In this document: piece by piece, positions 48,701 to 59,756 of the stretch | Position numbering within the stretch: the first letter of the stretch is position 1 | Layout of the letters: each line of letters opens with the position of its first letter | Source: Protea cynaroides | Taxonomy: Eukaryota; Streptophyta; Magnoliopsida; Proteales; Proteaceae | Direction of reading: 5' to 3' | DNA: 64,000 nt | Assembly (NCBI GenBank): GCA_028583415.1 | Contig: CM053266.1 | Span: 29,264,942-29,328,941, forward strand | Program-made: the position numbers and the translations under genes | The notes under the pieces: generated by a model | Told to the model about the DNA's origin: nothing | Databases searched by the model: none | Seen by the model: the letters and a program-made list of their open reading frames with translations, nothing else

Positions 48701-51700
48701 TAATGTGTAGGGACTGTTATGGGTAGCAACACACATGACATGCTTACGAGACTAGTATCATGATAACCACAAGTAAAAAACAGTATAAAGCCAAATAACA
48801 TGATCAACTAAGCAATTATTAATTAGGTTTCATGTCATGTTCATAATAAACCATAGGTTAAGAAGTACTAATGTGCAAAACGATTTCAAAACTCCTAAAA
48901 CTAACAAGATTAAATGCCTAATGAATAGATAAACCCATGAACATGTAAAAACAGTAACTTTCCAATAATTAAAGAGATGAAATCCTAATCATAACATGCT
49001 AAATATGAAGGCTTAGCTGTAAAGAAACTTCTCACAGTGCTAACCATGTTAGTAAGTACTAAACACAACTAGACTATGATAGAGATTGTGTGAAATAGAC
49101 TTACAGCAAAGCATAGATGTAACTGAAATAATAAACAGTAGAAACAATGGGAATAAACGATAACAAAAATAGATATGATAGCAAACCAGAAAACTAAAGG
49201 ATGTAGACTTGCTAGATTGAAGCAAAGAACCAGCTATAATGGCGTTACAGCAGTGGGGCTGGGTTGTTCTTATAACCAGAAAAAAAAAAACAGAAAAAGA
49301 AAAGGAAGAAGTTTACTGCCGAGAGCAGTAATCAGGTAAGGGAACTTACTGGAAACAGAAAGAGAGAGTGGAGAGGAAGATAAGAGAGAAGGGCAGATTC
49401 AGAGGGGGAAAGGGGAGCGTACCTGTCCACAGGAGAGAGAGAGAGAGAGGTGTGAGGGATGTACCTACAAAAGAGAAAGAGAAGACAGAGACGAGAGAGA
49501 GAGAGAACATACGAGAGCAATGGCCTTTTTTCTTTTAATCAATAATCATCTCCCCTTTAATTAAAAAAGAGCCTTTATAAGGCTTACAATTCTAATTAGA
49601 GTATAACTCTAAAGACTAATAAAACAAACCAAATCATAAACCAACCAAACAAACTGAAATTCAAAAGGGGCCCACAGCTGGGACCCACAACTCTAACAAA
49701 CTGAAATTCAAAAGGGGCCCACAGCTGGGACCCACAACTCTAACAAACTGAAATTCCCATGTCTCCAACAATAAAACAGAATAAAACAATAAAACAAAAT
49801 AAAATAAATAGAATCCTAAATCTACTAGGACTCTACTAGGACTCTTAGATGTCCTCATCACCTTTCGTTATCTCTCTCTCTCTCTCTATTTCTCTTGGTA
49901 TCTCTCTTTTTCTCTCTCAGTATTGCCTCCCCCCCCCCCCTCGGTAAGATTTCTCTCCCTCACATCTCTCTCAATATCTGTGTTTCTTTTTTCTTTTTCT
50001 TTTCCTTTTTCTTTTTTCTTTTTTTTTGAGTTTTTTGTTTTCTTCTTTCCCCAACGAAATTCCATCTCTGATTTCTTTTTTTATGTTGGTAATTTTTCTG
50101 CTACTGAATATGTCTTATCCCCTTTCTTTCTCTTTCTTTTATTTTTTTTTATTTATTATTATTATTTTTTTTTTTTGTTCTGCCATAACATTTCTGTGTA
50201 TGTATAATTGATTTCCATTCTTAGAAACCAGTATTCTGTTCATGTATCAGTTTCGGTTACTGTTTACAGCACCTCTTTTTTTTTTTTTTTTTGGGTAAAT
50301 TTTACAGCACCTCTTTATTGTGTAGAATCCTTCATTGACCTTTATTGTTTCAGCAACCAGTCTGATTAGTATCCTACTTTTTCTTTGTTTTGAATTGTTG
50401 CTGAATTAACATTGAAGTTTGTGTGCATAAATAACATAGCTGTTATCTTTTTTAGGAATACTGAAATTTTCCTGCATAATACAACTTGTCTAATGCTGCC
50501 TTTTATTTCCTGAAATTTTATTTCTCTTTAGTTGAGCATTGTTGAGTTGGTAGATCATATGCTAGGATTTTATTGATTATTATTTGATAAATCTCAGTCT
50601 TAGATTTCTAAATGCAAGATATGTATGTTGTTCTCCACCTGTCCTAACTAACCAAACCTTAGTTAACCTCCTGCCTAGCTAGTTGTAAGCGTAGGACACC
50701 TAGACCCTAGGCTGTCCTACATCAGTTTGCTATCAGAGCATAGGTTAGAGTGTCTTGTAGCTGCGGGTTAGGAGTCCTACCCTAAAGATGAGCCCTTATA
50801 TGACCACACATAGCGGTAGAGCTTACCAAGATATATCGAACCCTCCTACCACCCCTATGACATTTGAGCAATGGGAAAGGGTGGTTCAACAAAACGAAGA
50901 AACCCTAAAAGCTCTCCTAGCTAATCAAGAATTACTAAGAGCTGCCCATGTAGAGTTGAATGCCAGTAGGGCTGATCGAGAAAAGCAAACTACTGGCTTT
51001 CACATTATTAACAAAGTGTTCAAAACATCACCAATAGGCTTGCTGCCATTGAGACTTCTGTCCAAAAGTCTGATGGACAGCAAGGTCACAATGCCCAAGA
51101 AACTAGACCCAGTGGGGAATACCTCAACCTTATTCTGGAAAATCATGGGAATGAGAGGCGTCATGATTATTTTGATGTCCATGATAGAATAGGTGATAAT
51201 TTCCTAGGTCAAGAACATGGTCGAGGTGGGTTTTGAGGCCGAGGACACCAAGGGCAGAGGCATCACCCTCCTTATGGGGATGATAAGGATTATGGGCATC
51301 GGAATAAGAGATTGGACATTAGGATAATGGTCAAAATAGATGTTCTCACCTTTGATGGCTAGGTAAATGCCAAGGTTCTCCTAGGATGGATCAGACAAAT
51401 GGATAGATTTTTTTTATTTCTATGAGATGTCTGAGGAGCTTCGATTCAGATTTGCAGAGATGAAGCTCACTTGGGCTGCTAAGGACCTATGTACTGAGTT
51501 AGAATATCAAGAGGGAAGTCTAGGACACGAACCTGTCTTGACTTGGCTTGAGATGCAAGAGAGGCTTAAGAATGAGTTCTTCCTTATCACCTTTAGGCTA
51601 CAACTTCTTAATGACATGAACACCTTGAAGCATGATAAAATGTCTACGACTGAGTACATGGCTAAATTCAATGAATTAAAAATCGGAAGCCGTACTCAAG

Positions 51701-54700
51701 AGAATGTCGAGCAGACATTATCTAGGTTCCTGACGGGCTTAGCTATGACATCCGGTTTCGCATGACAATATGACATCTTACCTTGTTGGGGATGTCCCTC
51801 AGGCTTTCCAGACAGCACTTGAGTTAGAAGGTACTTTAAGGTTTACACCTCAAGAGAAGAGTGGGTTCCAACTTGGGGAGTCTAGCTTCCGAAAACCATT
51901 ACAAAGTCTTTTTACACTTCCAAAGCCGCCCACTACCCCCCACATCCATTTGACAATAAAGACAAAGGCATTTTGGGAGAAGTACCCAAGAGGAATGTCC
52001 AAGTACAATGTTTTAAATGTCAAGGCTATGGTCATTATTCTAGGGAATGTCCAAATAGGAATATGTATGTGGGAAAATAAGAGTCCGAAGGATATGTTTA
52101 GGTAGATACCCAAGAAGGTGAATATGAGGAACATAGGCCTAATGAGAAATGAGAATATCTTAGATGAGGACCATGAAGGGGTTGATATTTCTCGATTGGG
52201 AGTTGTGTGTATATGGTTACGCAACCCAATAGTAGCGAAGACTTGCGACGTACCAACATCTTTATCACTTACACCTGTCATCGGGCTAAGAATTGTCGTG
52301 TCGCCACTAATAATGGTAGCTGCATGAATGTAGTTGCCCAAAATGTTGTGCCTCGAATGGGACTCAAACTGGAAGCATACCCAAAACCTTACAAGGTTGT
52401 CTGGGCTGATCAGTCTACAATTCTCGTCACATTAAGGTGTTAGTCCCTTTGCACTTTGCAAAATATGAGGATAAAGTGTGGTGTGATATCTTGGAGATGG
52501 ATGTCGCTCACATCATCCTTGGTAAACCTTGGTTATATGATTGAGATGTCACAAGTTATGGGAGGTCTGACACCTATATCTTTGAATTCAAGGGAAAGAA
52601 AATTAGAATATCTCCTAGTCCCCCAAAAGAGATGAAGGTCCTAGAACACAAGGGAAGTACATCCAAGTAAACCCCTTCGAAAGCATTCAACATTATGAAA
52701 CCGTAACAGTTTGAAATTGAGTATAGAAACTCCGGGGTTATTTATGCTCTAGTTGCCATACAGAGTAATACAGTTTTGTCAAGCAAAATTACTGAGGCTC
52801 CTAGAGAATTATAACCTTTGCTGAAAGAGTTTGAGCAATTATTTCCTCATGAACTACCTGATTTACCACCTATGCGTGATATTCACGCTATTGATTAAGT
52901 TCCAGGTTCTTCATTGCTAAGCTTACCTCATTATAGAATGAATCCCAAGGAACTTGCTGAGCTTAAATGGAAAATAGATGAGCTACTTGAGAAGGGATTC
53001 ATAAGGGATTGTCTTAGTCTCTATGGGGTACCTGCCTTGCTTACGCCCAAACTTGGCATACGTGTGTTAATAGTAGAGCCATCAACAAAATCACTATCAA
53101 GTATGAGTTTCTTATACCTAGGCTTGATGACATGCTAAACATGATGGCTAGGTCAAATTTTTTTTTTAAGATTGACCTCAAAAGCGGGTATCACCAAATT
53201 CGGGTTAGGCTTGGTAATGAATGGAAGACTGCCTTCAAAATGAAGGATGGTCTCTATGAGTGACTTGTTATGTCTTTCGTCTTGACCAATGCACCTAATA
53301 CCTTTACAAGAGTTATGAATCAGGTGCTATGGCTGTTCAATGGCAAGTTTTTAGTGGTTTACTTCGATGACATCCTCATCTTTAGTAAAACCCAAACCAT
53401 CCATCTGGATTATTTACGATAAGTTTTTCAAACACTTTTGAATAAATTTTTTTTTATAAATTTGAAGAAGTGTACATTTATGAGTGATCAAGTTATTTTC
53501 TTAGGATTTATTGTCTCGACACATGGAGTATCCGCAGATCCTGCGAAAATAAAGGCAATTGTTAAGTGGCCAAAACCGATTAATATCCATGAGGTGCAAA
53601 GTTTTCATGGCTTAGCTACCTTTTATAGGAGGTTTATTTACCTGTTTAGTTCCATCATGGCTCCCATTACTGATTGTATAAGAAAAGGGAAGTTCAAGTG
53701 GACTAAAAGTGCTGCCAAAACTTATATTGAGATTAAGAAATTGGTGACGGAATCACCAGTTCTCTGTCTTCCTGATTTTTCCAAAGTCTTTGATATGCAG
53801 TGTGATGCATTTGCCATTGGAATTGGTAGCATCCTTGTACAAGAAGGACACCCTATTGCTTATTTTAGTAAGAAATTTAATGAGGCTAAGCAACGATATT
53901 CCACATATGACAAGGAGTTTTATGCGGTTGTCCAAGCCCTGCTACTGGCGACATTACCTTTTACCGCAAGAATTTGTATTATATTCTAATCACCAGGCTC
54001 TGAAATATTTGAGCGCCCAAAAAAATTAAATCCAAGACATACAAAATGGGATGAATTTCTACAAGAGTACACATTTGTACTCAAACATCGACCTGGTGTT
54101 GAGAATACTGCCGTAGATGCATTAAGCCGAATACACATGTCCCTCTTTCCTATGAGTGTTAAAAGTTGGGTTAAGATACTACTCCATACCATGAGTATTT
54201 AAGTTGTAGGTTTTGTGCGAGTCAAGGAGCAATATTTTACTTATCTAAATTTTAGTGCGCCTTTCACTTCTCTGAGTGAAGACCCTCCTGTTACCTGTTC
54301 AGATTACCTTCTTAGAGATGGGTTCCTTTTCAAATGAAGTCAATTGTATTGGGATTAGTTTGGTCATTAGAAAAATATTGGTCATAAACCATCAGCATCT
54401 AACAGAATATACTTGATGCGTGGATTTAGTTGTAATTTAATGATCGTTGTAGGGGAGAAATTCGTAATTGTTTGAAACGTTTGGGGGCAGTTGTAATTTG
54501 GGCAAACGTGAGGAGAGGTAGGTGTAATTTTCCCTAAAAAAATAAATAAGTCAGAAGATGGGATGTCGTTAGGAAGAGGAAAACAGAGAACTAAAAAAAT
54601 AAAAATAAAAACAAAGAGATTGAGAGAGAAGGAGAGAGAGAGAAATATTACCGAGTGGGGAAGAGAGATACCGTGAGAGAAATAGAGAGAGAAATACCGA

Positions 54701-57700
54701 GAGGGATAGAGATATCCGTGAGGGAGTGTTTACCGTGAGAGAATGATAGAGAGAGAGATACCGAAGAGGATACATGAGCTTTTCTTTCTTTTGTTTTTCA
54801 TCCATAATCATCTCTTAAGTCATGAGAAAAAATAGGCTTTAAAGGTTTGCAATCCTAACCTAAAGTTAGTTGGAGACGTGGGCAGTAACAACCCCCTTAC
54901 AACTAGCAAAACAAATAAATAAAATTAAAAAGTGGGGTGGGACCCACTAACAACTAAAGAAACAAACAAATAAAAGTAAAAAGGGTGGGGATCTCCAGCT
55001 AGTACGTGAAAGGGGTTTCCATGCCCTTTTACAATTAAAAAAAAAAAAAAAAACAAATTTCATCTTACCCCCAAAAACTATAAAATTTCATCTTACCCCC
55101 AAAAACTATGTCAAATTCGATCTAACCCCCAAAAATTTCAAAAGTCTCATCTACTACCTAAGGGGGTGTTTGGTAACACTCCAGAAGTTGGATTTTGATT
55201 TCTGGAGCATAAATGGAGTAGAAGCCTGTTTGGTAACCCGGTTCGGACTTATGGAGAATCCATGAGTGAACCGGCTCCAAATGAGCTCTAGAATCCAATT
55301 TTTTGGAGCATCAAATAGATGTTTTTCGACTTCAGAGCACAATTTTGGAGTAAAAATCACCCTACACCACTACTACCACCAACTACCACTACCACCACCA
55401 CAACCCACCAGCCACCAACCACCACCCACCACCGCCACCACCCTCCACCACCCACTACCGCCACCAACACCACCACCACCACCACACTGCCACCACCGAC
55501 CGCCACCACTACCCACCACCACCACTACCACCATCCTCAATCACCACCCACCGCCACCTACCATCGCCACCACCACCAGCCACCGATCACCAACCACCGC
55601 CACCTACCATCGCCACCACCACCAATCACCAACCATCGCCACTACCACCTACCACCGCCACCGCCACCACCACCACCCCCCGTCGCCATCACCACCAACC
55701 ACCCACCACCGCCACCACCATCCACTACCTCCCACTGCCACCTACTATCGCCACCACCACCAGCCACCAACCACCACCACCACCACCCACCACCACCACC
55801 AACTATCACCCACCACCCCGTCGCCACCACCACCCCCCGTCGCCACCACCACCAACCACCCACCACCGCCACCACCATCCACCACCAACCACCGCCACCT
55901 ACCATCGCCACCACCACCGCCACCCTTCACCACCACCTCCCACCCACCACCATCGTCACCAACCATCATCATTCACCACTAGTGCCACCATTCACCACCC
56001 ACCAACACCATTTTGGAGTTCATGACTAAATTAGGTTAACAAACATGTTTCTACTCCCATATACTCCTGAATCCTTTTGAAGTTGGAGTAGAAATTTGAA
56101 CCAGAAGTAAGAATCCCAGAGTTGAAGTTTTAACAAACAGCCCCTAAAAGTTTTCCAAATGTCTCATCTACCACCCAAAATTTTTCCACCATTAATCAAA
56201 GAGACCCCACCCATTAGTAAAGTCCCGTTAGTTGCAAATATTAGGACAATAATGCCCTTATTCCAAAAGTAAAAGACCATAATGCCCCCCAAAGATTAAT
56301 CGGCGAAGACATCTTCTCAGCGGTTACGCATCACTGGAAAGCTTCATTGATGAAATCCTGAACTGTTTCGGGAACATGGCTGCAGAGAAAGAATCGATTA
56401 CTGGAGAGTCGTCAAAATCATCACTTACAGATTCCAATTCCATCTCCTGTTCGCAATCAGTGAGCTCTGGATCAGGCTCTGTACTTTATCCTCAGCTCAA
56501 AAATGAGGTTTTTGATAACGTCTTCACATCTCCTATTTCTAAGCCTCTGGATTCAGATTCAGAAATCTTTGTCTTTGATTATATAAACCTTAGTGTAAAA
56601 CAGAACATTGACAACGGAGATGTCCTCTCTTTCAATGATAATAATCAAAACAGTTTCTTTCAATGGGAAACAAAGCTTGAAACATTATAAGAAATGGAAG
56701 AATCCCGTTGTCATCTGAAAGCTTGAAAACAATAGAAATTGAAAATAGCAACTAACTACAGAACCAGATTTGACGTGTGAATCATAACTAATAATTTGAA
56801 GAGATTTTTGAAACCCCTAAACCCTAAACCCTTTTTGAACAAGTCTCTCTAAAATTTTTTGTAATACACTCTGATAACTAGAGATCTATCTAACGAAAAT
56901 AAAAAATCATCTTCTTTTGTCTAAATCTCGTTGCCAGGTGAGTGACCGTGACTCTTCTTCTTCTGTCTTTCTTCCTCTTCCGTTTTTTTGTATGTTTTAA
57001 ATGAACGAACCCTAACCAACACTCCTTTTTAAGTTTAAATTTGGGTTTTTGACTCTTTCTTGTCTTTTAGTTTCGGGATTCAGCCATCGTTTCTTCTTGG
57101 TAAATCAGTCTGAATTTTTTTTTAAATCTGCAACATCGCTGCCCAAACCTAGCACAGCTATGGTTCTGATGATAGTAGGGCTCCTAAACCAAATAGCAAT
57201 AGAGAATAAAAGAAGAAATTTCAGGAAAGAAATAAGAAAAGAAAGGGACAAATTAGTAAATTTATCTCATTTTAACGTTTTAAAGTTTCATATAGAAAGG
57301 GTAGGAATCTACTCACATGTTTAGTCAAGTCTATCAGTTAAATGGGACCGGTTAGAGTTTTTGGAAACCATTGGGTAGTAGATCGAATTTGACATAATTT
57401 TTGGGGGTTAGATGAAATTTTTTCAAAAGAAAATAAAACATAATTCAACTTACCAATATAGAAATAGAAATAGAAACTGAAACTATAAATAGAGAGAAAC
57501 AATTTCTAGAAACAGAAAATAAATAAAACAGTAATAAAGCTGCTCTACTAGTTGCTGCTCCTGGCCAAGTGGTAGCTTCGAAACTCGTCGTCGAACCACA
57601 AGGGGGGAGGCTGAAGTCTATGCCTCCTCCGCTGTTACACTGTAAAGGGTGGGTCAGCCATGATGTCCTCATCAATTGTGTTCTAGACCTAGTTATATTT

Positions 57701-59674
57701 GATACTCAATTTCTTCTTTGGAGATAATATATCAACTATCTTGGGAATATGGTAGAGTTACATGGTAAGGAGAAACTAGAATTTGTGGTCCAATTTAAAG
57801 ATGGGTTTAGAGTGCCCATTGACTTAGAATGAGGAGAAGCGGTGGACCCAATGAAGTAGTATTTGTCTATTGATACCATAAACCTGGTTTGAAATCTCAT
57901 TCACCCTTTAACAACTACCTCCTGCCAAGGAAAAATAGGGGGTGGGTGGGGTAGGGAGAGGGTCTGATGTGTATTGACTAATCCGGCCATTCAAATGAAA
58001 GAAGAGTTTGTATGCACTTACAGGGTTGTTCTCCACATTGGAGCAAGGATGGTTGCCTGAGTTCTTCCGCCTTGCAACCGTAAATTAAATTTTTGACTTG
58101 GTAACCGCCTTATTTATCCTATGATTGTTGTTGATTTACTGTTCATGAGACGTTAATAGGTTGTTGAAGGAAAAAGAAGCCAACAAAGGAAAGCTAAGTT
58201 GTTGCGCTAATATTTATTTTAAGAAGAATCATCCTCAGCTCAACTCAGTTAACAAACTTGTTCCACCATTCTATTCTGTTTAAATCTTATCTTCCAGAAA
58301 TGCAAACTGATATTTTCTTCACTACTAGAACCCAAGCTAGTTTTGACTACCTTGTCCTTTTAACACCCTGAGTTGCATTATATCACTCATTTTCATTGTT
58401 GTACTTGTTGATCTTTATTATACATGAGGGAATTATCTGAATTGAGTTTTCATCGTCTTGTCATCTATTGTTGCTATCTTTCATATTTCCAAATACATTT
58501 ATTTATAATTATATCCTTTCTATTCTTGTCATACTTTCCATCTTAACATCCACATCTGAGCTACAAAATTATTCTAGTAATGGATTACTGTAGAAACTGG
58601 TCATATGGATGTCGGCCAAGTGGTGACAACACATGATTTTAGTCCTCATTGACAAAAAATCAATGGGATTTTTTGAAACATACTGTTGAGACCTTAAACA
58701 AAATATATAAATAAATAAAGCTACGCATACATGTATGACCTAGATGTTGCTAAGGAACATACAACTTGATCAAGTAATAGAAAATTTAAGTTGTTGAGCC
58801 TTCCAGTTCTCTGTATTATTTCTCTCAGTTTCTATTTTGGATTTATAGGAAGTCAGTTTAATTAATTTGTTACACATCATTAAAAGCTATAAAATTATCT
58901 TCAGGTGTGTTATTTTAATATAATTCAGGCTATATCTGGAATCTGAATATTTTAGTAAGGATATTAAATTTTGTTGCTAATAAATAATGAAATTAAAACC
59001 TTTTTGTTGACAAGGAAGAATGGGACTGAATGCTTGTATGGTCTTTAGGGATCAGTCAGCATTGTATTTATAACAAAAGAGAGAGTTACAAAAGGAGTAA
59101 ACAGACTGACAACTGGAGTCAACAATAAGAGAGTTAGAATCCTAGAAGGAAAGTCTAACTCTAATATAACTCTATCTCTAATCTAAACAAAGATGGACTT
59201 ATAAGAGAACTAAAACAACTACCTACCCATGACCGACTCCTAATAGGAGTAGGTTACATGGGATGGATCAGACCACCATGCCTTTGCGGGCCACATATCG
59301 CAACACTTTTAGAGTTTCTTCCATAAGGTATGAGTAGGCCTCATTAATAGATTTATTATTGTGGGGAGAAATTCCATGTTGTGACTAGTTTGGCATTGTT
59401 ATTGCCTTTATGACTGAGTTAACTCCTGGCATTGATTCGAGAATTATATCTGATTGTGTTACAAACTGTAGAAAATATGTGGTTGCTTTCTTGGTTTACT
59501 CATCTTGACTGCTACTTCTATTCACTCCATAACCATGGAAAGATTGGAACCGTAACATGAGGGAATCCCCATGCTAGATCATAGCATCACATTCTTGGTC
59601 ATTGATTGGTTTATGGGCTTGTTGGTGTTTGCCACTCTCCCAAGAGACGAAGTACATTTTTAATAGAGCAAGGC

Positions 59675-59756
<82 letters not shown>

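Larger units (their letters stand above)
48026..54540 (+). mobile_element. Truncated Ty3/gypsy retrotransposon
   Basis: A 5' LTR (48026-50724) is followed by a primer site and a broken gag-pol on the + strand. Sequence after RNase H is lost: there is no integrase and no + strand 3' LTR before inverted outer LTR sequence resumes near 54545. The exact right end is not defined. Confidence 0.75.
55055..57423. mobile_element. Mutator-like element with possible captured sequence
   Basis: Inverted ends of about 45 bp: AAATTTCATCTTACCCCC...GTCAAATTCGATCTA at the left (with an extra tandem copy of its first 28 bp) and the inverted match ending 57423. The element splits the outer LTR at an A-rich site, so the TSD is unclear and the superfamily is inferred. 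It carries an open frame at 56376-56690 and is itself split by the GGT-minisatellite element (55162-56144); without that it is about 1.4 kb. Confidence 0.6.
47426..57674 (-). mobile_element. Outer LTR-retrotransposon insertion in SYT3 intron 11 (10.25 kb with nested elements)
   Basis: ATTGT flanks the whole block (47421-47425 and 57675-57679). The left edge TGATGTAGG and right edge CCTCATCA are the two ends of one LTR family in - orientation. Inside are a + strand Ty3/gypsy element, another solo LTR, a Mutator-like element and a GGT-minisatellite element. Outer LTR sequence remains at 47426-48025, about 54545-55040 and 57425-57674. About 120 bp (phrase AGAAGATGGGATGTCG) occur in both of the first two pieces, so either two outer LTRs were present or a local duplication occurred. 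Confidence 0.8.

Noticed and set aside
49923..50211. Phe/Ser-rich open frames that look like membrane segments
   Set aside because: They come from CT- and T-rich LTR sequence, not coding.
55266..56029. Long open frames of 236-238 codons rich in Pro, Thr and His
   Set aside because: They are translations of a CCA-type triplet array inside a transposable element. Several frames and both strands are open, as a triplet repeat predicts.
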